In this document: in pieces, positions 25,195-34,346 of the stretch
Layout of the letters: each line of letters begins with the position of its first letter
Numbering within the stretch: position 1 is the stretch's first letter
Assembly (NCBI GenBank): GCA_031285685.1
Contig: JAITVS010000340.1
Location: 1 to 39,888 of the forward strand
Direction of reading: 5' to 3'
DNA length: 39,888 nt
Origin: Tannerella sp.
GTDB lineage: Bacteria; Bacteroidota; Bacteroidia; Bacteroidales; Tannerellaceae
Position numbers and translations under genes: made by a program
Notes under the pieces: model-generated
Databases searched by the model: none
What the model was told of the DNA's origin: nothing
Seen by the model: only the letters and a program-made list of their open reading frames with translations

Positions 25195-27078
25195 ATGAAC
25201 GGTCTACTAGCTATCTACAAAAAACAGGACATCCCATCCTCAAGCCTTAAAGCTTTACTGAATAAAGGATTAGATTCTTTATCTCACCGTGGCGCAAAGG
25301 CACACACGTCTTTTCTGATAAACAAAAAGCTGCAATACGCAGGGCAGTCCGAATCTTCCGCACGTATGGCGATGGGTTCTTGTTCACAACAAAACACAAC
25401 ATCACATACGGCATCGTACAACGACAATCTTCTATTTTTTGAAGGACGGCTTCTGAATAAAAAGGAACTATGTAAACAACTAGCTGTCTCTGCAGAAAAT
25501 GACATTTCTGATTCCGAAATCGTTTTACGCATGATCAAACAAGATGGAATTAATTGTTTCAGGTCACTCAAAGGATTCTGGTCGTTAATCTATCTTGATT
25601 CCGGAAATAAAGCGATCTATGGTGCGCGCGACCACTTCGGTAACCGCCCGATGTATTTTTGTAATACAGGGAATCATTTTGCCCTGTCTTCGGAATGCCG
25701 GACATTATACACCCTTTTCGAAGACTCACGTAGTATCAATAAAAACACCATAACAGATTTCTTATTGTGGGGAAACATCGGATTATCGGACCAATATTTT
25801 TTCAACGATATTCACTCTATAGAACCGTCCCATTTTGTCAAATATGAAATAGAAAACGACAGGCTGATCGTCGAAAGATATTATACGTTACCCTATAACC
25901 GAAGTAAAATTCCCTACGACGAGGTTTCCGAAAAACAATATACGGATAAGCTACGTGCCCTGATTGCAGATTCCGTGCATAAAAATCTGCAATTAACCGA
26001 TGGGCCTCTTGCCATAGGAGTGAGCGGAGGTATGGATAGCTCCTCACTTATCTGCATGGCAAAAAAAACGGATCCATCCAGAACGCTTGTCGCATATACA
26101 TCGACAGACAATTATGACGGAGGAGAAGCATACTGGGCTGAGAAAGTCGTACGCCATACAGGTGTGGAATGGATTAAAGTCGTATGCACAGCGGAACAGA
26201 TTATTGAAAATTCAGATGCGGTAAATCGCGTACACAGCACCCCATTATACAATCCCAGTTCCCTTGCCCAATACCGTATCATGGAAGAAGTCAAGAAACA
26301 GGGACAGGCTGTTTTCATTGACGGGCAGGGAGGAGACGAAATGCTTGGCGGTTATCCTGCTTACTTTCCTTTATTCCTGCAATCACTACGCAAAAACGGA
26401 GAGTGGAGGAGCTGGTGGAAAGAGTTGGGACAGGTCGGAAATTCCGGTATGACAAAAAAAGAGGTACTGACGCGTTGTTTGAAGTTATGGGCAAAAGCGC
26501 ATTATTATACGCCACAAAAACTGGCGCGAGAAAAAAGAAAACACGAGTATGAGGCTTTGATTCCGGAAGTCAGAGACAGTTATTTCGAATATCCGTCACC
26601 CATCCCTCAAATAAAAAAGGAGATACTGAACGATGCTCTTTTTGAAAGCTATACCCTGTTTCTCGGTAACATCCTAAGATGGGGAGAACACTCGGCGGCA
26701 TCACATGGAATAGAATGTATCATGCCATTATCCGACAGTCCGGAATTAACGGAATTCATATTTTCCATACCCTCGTCATTCAAAATTCACAACGGCTGGA
26801 ATAAATATCTTCAACGCAAAGCAATGATTGGAATTGTTCCGGACGAAATCTGCTGGCGCAAACAAAAGATGGGTTTTTATACTCCCGAACAAAAATGGCT
26901 CAATGAAATAAATAAAGCCATGTTTGATGCAATACAAAAAACGGACGATCCGGAAGAATGTATCCATAAGAAATATATTATAGAGAATTGGAACAGGCTT
27001 TACACCTCTTCCAATCTATTATTCCAACAATTTTGTTTCCGCTGTTACAGCTACCTGTTATGGCGAAACGGACTGTAA
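25195..27078 (+). CDS. Asparagine-synthetase-like protein lacking the glutaminase cysteine
   Basis: The 627-residue protein has the AsnB layout: an N-terminal Ntn-hydrolase-type domain (about 1-200, with ARDHFGNRPMYF) and a C-terminal ATP-pyrophosphatase domain with SGGMDSSSL (277-285), IDGQGGDEMLGGYP and KMGFYTPEQKWL. In true glutamine-dependent AsnB the chain starts Met-Cys-Gly, and Cys2 releases ammonia from glutamine. Here it starts Met-Asn-Gly (codons ATG AAC GGT), and the usual NGEIYN loop reads EGRLLN, so glutamine hydrolysis is not expected. No in-frame upstream start would restore the Cys. Cys-less relatives include beta-lactam synthetase, which adenylates a carboxylate and forms an amide with another amine. 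Substrate unknown. It is divergent from the PP-loop gene and ends 13 bases from porN. Confidence 0.85.
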   Translation: MNGLLAIYKKQDIPSSSLKALLNKGLDSLSHRGAKAHTSFLINKKLQYAGQSESSARMAMGSCSQQNTTSHTASYNDNLLFFEGRLLNKKELCKQLAVSAENDISDSEIVLRMIKQDGINCFRSLKGFWSLIYLDSGNKAIYGARDHFGNRPMYFCNTGNHFALSSECRTLYTLFEDSRSINKNTITDFLLWGNIGLSDQYFFNDIHSIEPSHFVKYEIENDRLIVERYYTLPYNRSKIPYDEVSEKQYTDKLRALIADSVHKNLQLTDGPLAIGVSGGMDSSSLICMAKKTDPSRTLVAYTSTDNYDGGEAYWAEKVVRHTGVEWIKVVCTAEQIIENSDAVNRVHSTPLYNPSSLAQYRIMEEVKKQGQAVFIDGQGGDEMLGGYPAYFPLFLQSLRKNGEWRSWWKELGQVGNSGMTKKEVLTRCLKLWAKAHYYTPQKLAREKRKHEYEALIPEVRDSYFEYPSPIPQIKKEILNDALFESYTLFLGNILRWGEHSAASHGIECIMPLSDSPELTEFIFSIPSSFKIHNGWNKYLQRKAMIGIVPDEICWRKQKMGFYTPEQKWLNEINKAMFDAIQKTDDPEECIHKKYIIENWNRLYTSSNLLFQQFCFRCYSYLLWRNGL

Positions 27079-27091
27079 ACTATTGTTATTA

Positions 27092-28171
27092 TTATCTTCG
27101 TATACTACGTGTAGGAGACGATTTTGCTGCTTTTTCCGCTTTGGGCTTTTGCTGTTTAGGCGCTTTTTCTTTTGTTGTCTTTTTATCATCGGAAGTCACC
27201 CCACTTTCACTTTTGGAGCCTCGTGTAGAACGTACTTTTTTAGCTTCCTTTTTGCTTAATACCACAGTCGTTGTATCAGGCTGTATCCATAAAGAATCAT
27301 TAAAAGTCTGCAATTGATTATCAATGCGCTTTCTTTCAGCTTCCAGTGAATCCGGAGTCGGACAATATTGTATCAAAGCAAGATTCATCAGATTCTCCGT
27401 CTTTACTATATCACCATCAAACATCCGGCGACGAAAATAATCATCCACTGTAAACGTCTTCGCATTATTTATATTTGAAGTCATGATGTAATTATTTTTT
27501 ATATAAGGACTAATATCCTCATATCTCGCCCAGAACATAGGTTGAGGTTGTTCACCTATATCTGTAATTACATATGCGATCGGGCATATAGCCAATGTTT
27601 TAACATCATAAATAGAATTATTCTGATCAAAATACCATGCTTCTTTGACATAAAAAGACCTCACTTCCTGAGAGGGGATATCACTTGAGTTGATAGCATA
27701 CCGGGCAGGCTGACCTCCTCCGGCAGGAACCTCCTCGTAATAAATATTAAAATTGTCCAACATTTCTTTAAAAGACAACAAATTATCCTCATCAAACGAC
27801 TCATTATCAGCAAGATATTTATATACATCGATTTTACCCTCACTTACTAACTGAAACAACGTAGTAAAAAGATTTTTCATCCCGTTCGTTTCCTGAACAG
27901 GATAGTATAATGGTGCATTCTTTTCTTTCGTAAGATCAAGCTCACGCATAATAACACGCATCCAACGTGCGTTTCCAATTTCCTGCGTCAGTTGCTCATT
28001 CATGATCTGCGCACGTACGGTCAATTCCGGCAAACCAGAGTTATTTTCTGCCTGCTGCCTGCTACGATCACCGCCACGGCTCATACGAGGTGCAGTCTGA
28101 CCAGGATTTTGTGCCTGTGCTAATAAAGTCAGAGCAAGAAAAATTGAGCTTATATAATAAAAACGTTTCAT
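27092..28171 (-). CDS. porN: Type IX secretion system protein PorN/GldN
   Basis: The 359-residue protein has a signal peptide (FYYISSIFLALTLLAQAQ) and matches PorN/GldN, which with the lipoprotein PorK forms the periplasmic ring of the T9SS under the outer membrane. Recognisable segments are RWMRVIMRELDLTKEKNAPLYYP, the IYDVKTLAICPIAYVITDIGE-type core and TVDDYFRRRMFDGDIVKTENL. The last ~60 residues are an unusual, very basic and low-complexity tail (SKKEAKK, KEKAPKQQKPKAEKAAK) that need not be part of the fold. It is the last gene of the porPKLMN operon. Confidence 0.94.
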   Translation of the reverse strand: MKRFYYISSIFLALTLLAQAQNPGQTAPRMSRGGDRSRQQAENNSGLPELTVRAQIMNEQLTQEIGNARWMRVIMRELDLTKEKNAPLYYPVQETNGMKNLFTTLFQLVSEGKIDVYKYLADNESFDEDNLLSFKEMLDNFNIYYEEVPAGGGQPARYAINSSDIPSQEVRSFYVKEAWYFDQNNSIYDVKTLAICPIAYVITDIGEQPQPMFWARYEDISPYIKNNYIMTSNINNAKTFTVDDYFRRRMFDGDIVKTENLMNLALIQYCPTPDSLEAERKRIDNQLQTFNDSLWIQPDTTTVVLSKKEAKKVRSTRGSKSESGVTSDDKKTTKEKAPKQQKPKAEKAAKSSPTRSIRR

Positions 28172-28201
28172 TTTTTATACTTATTTATATCAATTTCATT
28201 T

Positions 28202-29755
28202 CTAATTAACGATAACCTCCATCGAATATGCAATTGCTACTGGTTTTCCAGCAGGATCAAGCGCCTTCACATTACTTATATAAAATCGTTTTCCACGTGC
28301 AAGATTCCGGATGAAATCTTTTTGTCGCGGCGTAAATTCTCCACTGTTCGAAACTTCCGGAATATAATTACCCAAAGCATCGACAGATGTCAATGTAAAA
28401 CCGGTAACCGTATAAGGTACATTAAGCGCTCCGTCATCAATCGCAGCTTGGAGACCCGAAGCATCCATAAGGTTTCGTTTGGGAAAAGTACCTCCTTTAA
28501 ATTTACGAACAGTTCCATTCGCATCTTTATAAGAGATAAACGGTAGCGGATCCGGTAGCGGACGAACCGTAAATTCTTTACTTGCCGAAACATTACGCCC
28601 CCCCACGCTTGCCGTAAGAGTAACAGTGACTTTCGGAGAGGAAGAAATACTAAGGCCTTTCACCGTCCATATATTTTTATCTTTGAAAACTACACTCCCA
28701 TGACCGGTCAGGCTTGCTTTAACAGCACCGCTTGGCACTCCGGGCATCGCTATTTCCATATCGTTATCAATACTTTCATAAAGAAAATTCATCAACGTTG
28801 GGGCAATCGTAGCTGTTGATTCGGTAACAGCATATTTTGCGTCAAAGGAGTACGTCTCACCGTCGGCTACCACCTTACCGGACAACGTCCGGTCGCCCGT
28901 CCCGCCGGTAGAGATGGAAATCATATTATTTTTCAGAAGAGTTTCACCTAAGTAATATTCCGGTTGTTTGGTTGAATCGACCGCCGCCAGGACGATCTGC
29001 GCTTCGTAGGGCATACCGCTTGTCACAATCTGGCTTTTCGGTATAACCAACGCTTCTATTTTATTCACCCGGTAATCACCAACGTCTACATTTGTAATTA
29101 AGGTTGAGAGCACTTCTCCTTCCACAGTCCGGACGTCACTCTGTATTTTTGTAAGTAGTGTTACCGCTGCAGCAACAGGCATATTTTCAAACAATGCAGT
29201 TTCCCAGGAATTAGCAACGACACCGGCCTTTTTTACAGGATCAGTACTCAACATGGATTCAAACATCGTTCTTTTAGACGGATCGCCAACCACACTGCAC
29301 ATGGTCGTACAATAACCATCCAGACGTTCTTTTAATTTTTTACCTTCTCCGACAACCGGCGCCAGCATAACACGGGACGCCGCTTCCAGATCATCCTTAT
29401 GTTCTATATTCTCAACATCACCGTCTTTACCATCCGATTCCTGCACAATGCGTAACTTCAGTTCTTCTATATACTTAATCAAGTCATCAGACTGTGCTTT
29501 CACATTCACTCCCATGGCACGCCATTCGCCGACTTTCGCAGGATTAGCCTGATACGCCCTGTCCAGGTTTGCCATTATATGCTCATTACGCGTGGTAGTA
29601 TTCTCTGTTGAAGCGCGCAGACTATGCTCGACCAATTCAAACCCATCCAACACTTCCGAAGAAACATTGAGGGCCATCATCGCGATGAATACCAGATACA
29701 TCAGGTTGATCATCTTTTGACGTGCTGAATTGGGATTATTCGATACTCCTGCCAT
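28202..29755 (-). CDS. porM: Type IX secretion system motor protein PorM/GldM
   Basis: This 517-residue protein matches PorM/GldM. It has a short cytoplasmic N-terminus, one transmembrane helix at about residues 15-32 (MINLMYLVFIAMMALNV), and a long periplasmic part made of an alpha-helical domain and several beta domains (with VGGRNVSASKEFTVRPLPDP-like sequence). PorM with PorL forms the proton-driven motor that powers T9SS transport and, in gliding species, motility. It lies between porL and porN with short spacers (47 and 30 bases). Confidence 0.96.
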   Translation of the reverse strand: MAGVSNNPNSARQKMINLMYLVFIAMMALNVSSEVLDGFELVEHSLRASTENTTTRNEHIMANLDRAYQANPAKVGEWRAMGVNVKAQSDDLIKYIEELKLRIVQESDGKDGDVENIEHKDDLEAASRVMLAPVVGEGKKLKERLDGYCTTMCSVVGDPSKRTMFESMLSTDPVKKAGVVANSWETALFENMPVAAAVTLLTKIQSDVRTVEGEVLSTLITNVDVGDYRVNKIEALVIPKSQIVTSGMPYEAQIVLAAVDSTKQPEYYLGETLLKNNMISISTGGTGDRTLSGKVVADGETYSFDAKYAVTESTATIAPTLMNFLYESIDNDMEIAMPGVPSGAVKASLTGHGSVVFKDKNIWTVKGLSISSSPKVTVTLTASVGGRNVSASKEFTVRPLPDPLPFISYKDANGTVRKFKGGTFPKRNLMDASGLQAAIDDGALNVPYTVTGFTLTSVDALGNYIPEVSNSGEFTPRQKDFIRNLARGKRFYISNVKALDPAGKPVAIAYSMEVIVN

Positions 29756-29802
29756 TTTTATTTTATTTCTTTCTTATTCAAAATCTAAACTATTTTCTCG
29801 TC

Positions 29803-30927
29803 TCATCTGTATCCCCCCTGCGGCGGGTATCCCTGATAAGGCGGTTGTTGATATCCCGGCGAACCGGCTGCCGGAGCCGGCGGATATCCGCCGGCCTGCA
29901 TATTCACGGTCATCGCCTGCAACAATCGGCCATAAACCTGATTCAACTGGGAAAGAAGCTGAGCCATCCGTTCATTTTCATTACGGAATGCAGCACTGTC
30001 GACAATAGAACTGTCATACATATCACGTATGCGATTTAATCCGGCATTAATATGCTGGATAGTATCCATCTGCGAACGGAGACCCGATAGTTGATTTTCA
30101 TAGAAATGATTAAGGCCGGAGAGATTTTCATTAAGTTTGGACATATTCTCGACATAACTCTTGGGAGATTCTTCGGTACCATCCTCTGTTGCTCCGGATA
30201 TAGCTTTACACGAACTGATAAGCGTATCCGACACATCTCCGAGAGATCCTGTTATCTCATTGAATTTTTCAAGATTATGAGACACTGTAGACATCTGATC
30301 AATATAAGTCTGAGTCGCTTCCGTAAGATCCGCCATTTTCGAAATCTGTTCTGCAGCACTATTCAATTTCTTTATACTTTCAGCCAATACCTCCGAATCT
30401 TTTTCGGAAATATTCAGCCCCATTGTAGCCATACCGGCATTCACCAAATTCTGGGGCGACTGCGTCTGAGCATACGAAACGCCGCCACCGGCAGAACTAC
30501 CGTTTGCAACCCGGCCTTCACCCTCCATTCCGGATGCGGCACCTTGTGCACCGCCAAGATTACCGATTACTACCGTACTGCCACCCAGATTTGCCGCACC
30601 GTCACCAACAATAACAGCACCACCGGCACCCCCTGTCACAAAATCCGGACGGTCCAAAGGATTTTTTGATTTCAATACCGGAAAAACTTCTTCCCAGTTA
30701 TATTCACTGTTCGGACGTTCAAACGCCGAAATGAAAAATACCAATGATTCAAATATCAATGATACACACAATATCGTGTTTGCATAAGGCAAATGTACAA
30801 TCTTAAACATCGCGCCAATCACAATCACGGAAGCTCCCCAGCTATAGCAAAAGTTCAGAACCCTTTTCCCCCTTTCACTGGAAAGGAACATTTCTACCCG
30901 GTTTTTATATCTCCTGTATTTACCCAT
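29803..30927 (-). CDS. porL: Type IX secretion system motor protein PorL/GldL
   Basis: This 374-residue inner-membrane protein has two transmembrane helices at about 24-45 and 50-69 (LNFCYSWGASVIVIGAMF and NTILCVSLIFESLVFFISAF), with a Glu near residue 60 in the second, as expected for the proton-conducting residue. A long cytoplasmic helical part follows (about 160-340). The tail from about 346 on is Pro-, Gly- and Tyr-rich (PPAPAAGSPGYQQPPYQGYP). PorL is the stator partner of PorM. It is 13 bases downstream of porK. Confidence 0.95.
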   Translation of the reverse strand: MGKYRRYKNRVEMFLSSERGKRVLNFCYSWGASVIVIGAMFKIVHLPYANTILCVSLIFESLVFFISAFERPNSEYNWEEVFPVLKSKNPLDRPDFVTGGAGGAVIVGDGAANLGGSTVVIGNLGGAQGAASGMEGEGRVANGSSAGGGVSYAQTQSPQNLVNAGMATMGLNISEKDSEVLAESIKKLNSAAEQISKMADLTEATQTYIDQMSTVSHNLEKFNEITGSLGDVSDTLISSCKAISGATEDGTEESPKSYVENMSKLNENLSGLNHFYENQLSGLRSQMDTIQHINAGLNRIRDMYDSSIVDSAAFRNENERMAQLLSQLNQVYGRLLQAMTVNMQAGGYPPAPAAGSPGYQQPPYQGYPPQGGYR

Positions 30928-30940
30928 GATTTATATTTTA

Positions 30941-32374
30941 TTATTTTTTCTTTCCTTTTTTTGAACTTGAAAATCCGACTTGCGTACGAGCACAACGGAA
31001 ACCGATATACGAGCGTGTTTCATTCTGGTATTCAAAAGTACGCATATCCGAACGGATAAAGCGGGCTACATCCTTCCACGATCCGCCACGGACTACTTTC
31101 TTTTTCATATCATAAGGATCTTCTTTAGCCGCATCATAATGAAGTTCCGGATTAATATCGCTCATTTGCTTGGGTCCCGACTCATAATAAACAGTAGAAG
31201 TCCATTCCGCCACATTTCCGGCCATATCGTACAGCCCGAATTCATTCGGAGAGAATGAAGCCACACGGGCGGTAATGAGATGCCCGTCTTCCGTATAATT
31301 ACCATCCCCCGGTTTAAAGTTCGCCATAAAACAATCTTTTGTATCCTTCACTCCTTCAATTGACCAGGGATATTTATTTTCGCTTTTACCCGCGCGGGCC
31401 GCATACTCCCATTCTCCCTCAGTAGGCAAACGGAAAGGCTCTATGACCTGGCCGGGAGGAAGGTTCAAAGAATTCTTGTAAGTGTTCGTACGCCATACAC
31501 CAAAAGCAGTCGCCTGTTCCCATGAAACACCCACCACCGGATAATCATCATACCCCGGATGAATAAAGTACATTCTCAGATAAGGTTCATTGTACGCATT
31601 TTTAAAATCATTGATCCATGCCGTCTCATCCGGATAAATATTAACGATACGCGTATGAAGAAAATCAAAAGGACTGCTTAAGGGACGGGTAATCGTCTCG
31701 TTTACAACACGTCCTTCGTCATCAATATAGGCCGTATCCTTGGATATCATGATGACTTCATCCAGATTCGGTTCTATGTCGGTATTACGTACACGTAACG
31801 TCGGATCCAGATTATTCCGGCGCAATGCTGCGGCAGTATAATCGTACCATTCATATTTGTAATTCATCTGCTTGGGGTCAAGTCCCCGTTCCCCTGTGAC
31901 AGGATTTGTATAATATACGCTTTCAATGGCCCGCATTTCTTCCTCGTTTGCCCGCTTCCACGGAATCGGACGGGTCCAATCCAGATGCGGCGCTACAGGA
32001 TCGCCATACCGGTCTTCCGTGATCATAAACAGATCATTACCACCATATTCCGGATCAGCCAGGCGGGTACGTATAAGAGAATCGCGCACCCAATATACAA
32101 ACTGACGATACTTGGCATTTGTAATCTCCGTCTCATCCATCCAGAAAGCCTCAAAAGAAACACCTTTCGTTTCCGCCTCAAATCCCCAGATACTGTCGGA
32201 ATCGGCCGCTCCCATTTCAAATGCGCCTCTTTTGATCAATACCATTCCGTATGGAGCAGGCTCGCTGAATGAAGCTGATTTTACGCCGACAAGTTCACCT
32301 CCGGAATTCATTGCGTTTCTCCCGCATGCCGAAAGTAAAACGATTGCCACTGATATTAAAACTATTTTTTTCAT
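30941..32374 (-). CDS. porK: Type IX secretion system lipoprotein PorK/GldK
   Basis: The 477-residue protein starts with a lipoprotein signal peptide ending LLSACG and contains a formylglycine-generating-enzyme/SUMF1-like domain: MVLIKRGAFEMGAADSDS near residue 45, YPVVGVSWEQATAF, FRLPTEGEWEYAARAGK, MAGNVAEWTSTVYY and the ending VVRGGSWKDVARFIRSD with IGFRCAR. In PorK/GldK this fold is structural: the lipoprotein forms a ring with PorN at the outer membrane. It lies 5 bases after porP. Confidence 0.96.
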   Translation of the reverse strand: MKKIVLISVAIVLLSACGRNAMNSGGELVGVKSASFSEPAPYGMVLIKRGAFEMGAADSDSIWGFEAETKGVSFEAFWMDETEITNAKYRQFVYWVRDSLIRTRLADPEYGGNDLFMITEDRYGDPVAPHLDWTRPIPWKRANEEEMRAIESVYYTNPVTGERGLDPKQMNYKYEWYDYTAAALRRNNLDPTLRVRNTDIEPNLDEVIMISKDTAYIDDEGRVVNETITRPLSSPFDFLHTRIVNIYPDETAWINDFKNAYNEPYLRMYFIHPGYDDYPVVGVSWEQATAFGVWRTNTYKNSLNLPPGQVIEPFRLPTEGEWEYAARAGKSENKYPWSIEGVKDTKDCFMANFKPGDGNYTEDGHLITARVASFSPNEFGLYDMAGNVAEWTSTVYYESGPKQMSDINPELHYDAAKEDPYDMKKKVVRGGSWKDVARFIRSDMRTFEYQNETRSYIGFRCARTQVGFSSSKKGKKK

Positions 32375-32379
32375 TTCTT

Positions 32380-33333
32380 TTATAATATACGTACACTTTT
32401 GTGTTTACTTTTTCCTGTTTTAGGTTTGTTTAACTGCAGCCTGTATTTCAGAAACAATTCATGGCTACCTGCTGTACCCTTACCGACATTAGAAAAGGGC
32501 TTATCATAAGCATACCCTCCCTCTATTTTTCCGAATGTGGCGCCAAGCATTAAGACAAAGGCGTCGGCTATACGGTTTTCATCCATACGCCAGGACAAAC
32601 CGGCACTATATTTCTTCGCATACACAGCCCTCGCTGTGATGTCAGCCTTAGATGTGTTAAAATTTGTTTGCACAAAAACGGAAGGCTGCAATTCAAATAA
32701 CGAATTCTTCAGGCGAATATTGTATCCGCCGATAAAATTATATCCGCGGCTGATATAAGTCTGGAGGTTATCTTCATCAATTTCCGGTTCGAGAAGATGC
32801 ATCACCGCTGCACCGGCATACCATTTATCCGTAGCATAATACAATCCGAAATTCATGTCAAAAACCTTCGACTCCACTTTTGATGTAGGTATGGCCGGGT
32901 CATTTCCGGAAAGACTGTCGGAGGTAATCACATTTTCCCCTCCTGCGGTTCTGCTGACCATTCCAAACTGTACGCCCACACGCAATGTACCTTTCCCCAT
33001 TTTTTTGAGATAAGCATATTGAAAGCCGGCGCTCAGGTCCTTATACAGGCTCGACGTATTATCACTCATAACTACCACCCCAACCCCATGTTCTTTTTTC
33101 AGAAACCGGAACGGCATATTTGCAGTTGCGAACAAAGATTTGGGAGCATTACTCCAACCTCCCCATTGCATCCGGTACAGAGCAATTATATCGAGATCAC
33201 CGGAACGTCCTGCGGATGCGGGATTGTAATATCCCAAAGCCATATTATAGTGAGCAAACGATGCCTCGTTTTGTGCCTGAGCCATATAGGCACAACCAAA
33301 CATGATTGCCAGTAACAAAACGATCCGCTTCAT
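32380..33333 (-). CDS. porP: PorP/SprF-family outer-membrane protein
   Basis: The 317-residue protein has a signal peptide (RIVLLLAIMFGCAYMAQAQ) and the PorP/SprF pattern, with NMALGYYNPASAGRSGDLDIIALYRMQWGGWSNAPKS close to the mature N-terminus and alternating beta-strands to the end (FLKYRLQL). PorP-type proteins are outer-membrane components of the T9SS, linked to the PorK-PorN ring and to cargo attachment. It is the first gene of the operon. I could not find a clear TAnnTTTG box in the 145-base gap upstream. Confidence 0.93.
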   Translation of the reverse strand: MKRIVLLLAIMFGCAYMAQAQNEASFAHYNMALGYYNPASAGRSGDLDIIALYRMQWGGWSNAPKSLFATANMPFRFLKKEHGVGVVVMSDNTSSLYKDLSAGFQYAYLKKMGKGTLRVGVQFGMVSRTAGGENVITSDSLSGNDPAIPTSKVESKVFDMNFGLYYATDKWYAGAAVMHLLEPEIDEDNLQTYISRGYNFIGGYNIRLKNSLFELQPSVFVQTNFNTSKADITARAVYAKKYSAGLSWRMDENRIADAFVLMLGATFGKIEGGYAYDKPFSNVGKGTAGSHELFLKYRLQLNKPKTGKSKHKSVRIL

Positions 33334-33407
33334 ATAATAATCAACATATAAACTTTTACCTCGAATAAGTATAACTCAAAAAAAGTATATAAATTGTGCC
33401 ATTATCT

Positions 33408-33448
33408 GAAAAAAACAAATGGGATAGTGCAAAATAATACACTACCCC
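33408..33448 (-). terminator. Terminator of the DUF2795 gene
   Basis: On the minus strand the stem GGGGTAGTGTA pairs with TGCACTATCCC (with a small mismatch) and is followed by ATTTGTTTTTT. It lies about 30 bases after the stop codon at 33479 and shields the T9SS operon from upstream transcription. Confidence 0.75.
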
Positions 33449-33478
33449 ACCGTTTTTTAATCGTTAAGTTTCCAATTG

Positions 33479-33700
33479 TTAATACTCTTCTTCGTTAAAA
33501 AAGAAATCTTCCTTACTCGGATAATCAGGCCAGATATCTTCCATACATTCATATATCTCACCTTCGTCCTCCATCTCCTGTAAGTTTTCAATTACTTCCA
33601 GAGGAGCTCCCGAGCGTTGCGCATAGTCAATCAACTCATCTTTAGTCGCCGGCCATGGCGCATCTTCTAAATTTGATGCCAATTCTAAGGTCCAATACAT
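33479..33700 (-). CDS. DUF2795 domain protein
   Basis: This small acidic protein of 73 residues (MYWTLELASNLEDAPWPATKDELIDY...) is a standard DUF2795 protein, well conserved in Bacteroidota. The frame is open to 33733, but the internal ATG at 33700 gives the conserved family N-terminus MYWTLELAS, so I use it. No enzymatic or binding motif is visible, and the function is unknown. It lies 77 bases after the adenosyltransferase gene and has a candidate promoter of its own at 33758. Confidence 0.87.
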   Translation of the reverse strand: MYWTLELASNLEDAPWPATKDELIDYAQRSGAPLEVIENLQEMEDEGEIYECMEDIWPDYPSKEDFFFNEEEY

Positions 33701-33757
33701 AAGCAATAAAATTTTATGATTGCCCGAAAGCAATCCGGTTCCCTATTAAAATCGCCG

Positions 33758-33765
33758 CAAAAATA
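33758..33765 (-). promoter_or_regulatory. Candidate promoter for the DUF2795 gene
   Basis: The minus strand reads TATTTTTG, with CTTG 19 bases upstream where TTTG is expected. A short hairpin (GATTGC / GCAATC, 33718-33735) lies in the resulting leader. Confidence 0.4.
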
Positions 33766-33777
33766 TAATATTATTTC

Positions 33778-34341
33778 TTACTTGCAAGTATTATTCCAAA
33801 AAATTTCTTCACATTTTTTTAAAATACACTCTTTTCGCGACAAAAGGAACAAAAAGTCCGACAAACGATTCATAAAAATAAGCACGGGCTCTTCCACTTC
33901 ATCCGTTTCGGCCAAACGATAAATATTCCGTTCGGCGCGGCGGCAGACGGTCCGGCACACATGAGCCAATGCAGCCGAGCGACATCCTCCGGGTAAAATA
34001 AATGATTTCATCTTCGGCAAGCTGCTATCCATCCGGTCCATCGCCTGCTCCAGTTTCCCGATGCAATCTTGCGTGATACGGCTTTCAATCTTATATTCCG
34101 TCTTCGACGGATCGGTAGCCAGATAAGAACCTACCGTAAAAAGTTTCGACTGGATAAAAAGAAGTAATTCGGATGATTCCGGATCTTCCACTTCCGTCAT
34201 CAGAAGGCCGATAAAAGAATTCAATTCATCCACCGTACCATACGCTTCCAGACGCGGATGCGTTTTCGGCACACGAAAACCACCAACCAAGGAGGTCATC
34301 CCCTTATCACCACCACCGGTATAGATTTTTGACTTTTCCAT
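33778..34341 (-). CDS. PduO-type corrinoid adenosyltransferase
   Basis: The 187-residue protein is a PduO-type cob(I)alamin adenosyltransferase: the N-terminal nucleotide loop IYTGGGDKGMTSLVGG and the substrate motif RLEAYGTVDELNSFIG near residues 30-45 are both present. The C-terminal helices VCRTVCRRAERNIYRLAE and MNRLSDFLFLLSR also match the family. It transfers the adenosyl group of ATP to cob(I)alamin to make adenosylcobalamin in the cytoplasm. It lies 5 bases downstream of the clostripain-like gene and is probably co-transcribed, although the two functions are unrelated. No cobalamin riboswitch was noticed upstream. Confidence 0.94.
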   Translation of the reverse strand: MEKSKIYTGGGDKGMTSLVGGFRVPKTHPRLEAYGTVDELNSFIGLLMTEVEDPESSELLLFIQSKLFTVGSYLATDPSKTEYKIESRITQDCIGKLEQAMDRMDSSLPKMKSFILPGGCRSAALAHVCRTVCRRAERNIYRLAETDEVEEPVLIFMNRLSDFLFLLSRKECILKKCEEIFWNNTCK

Positions 34342-34346
34342 AATTT

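Noticed and set aside
30091-30669. Plus-strand open frame of 192 codons inside porL
   Set aside because: It is antisense to a clearly conserved T9SS gene, and its translation has no signal, domain or promoter.
33334-33478. Search for a porP promoter in the gap before the T9SS operon
   Set aside because: Only T-rich stretches were found on the minus strand; none fits TAnnTTTG with a -33 partner, so no call is made.
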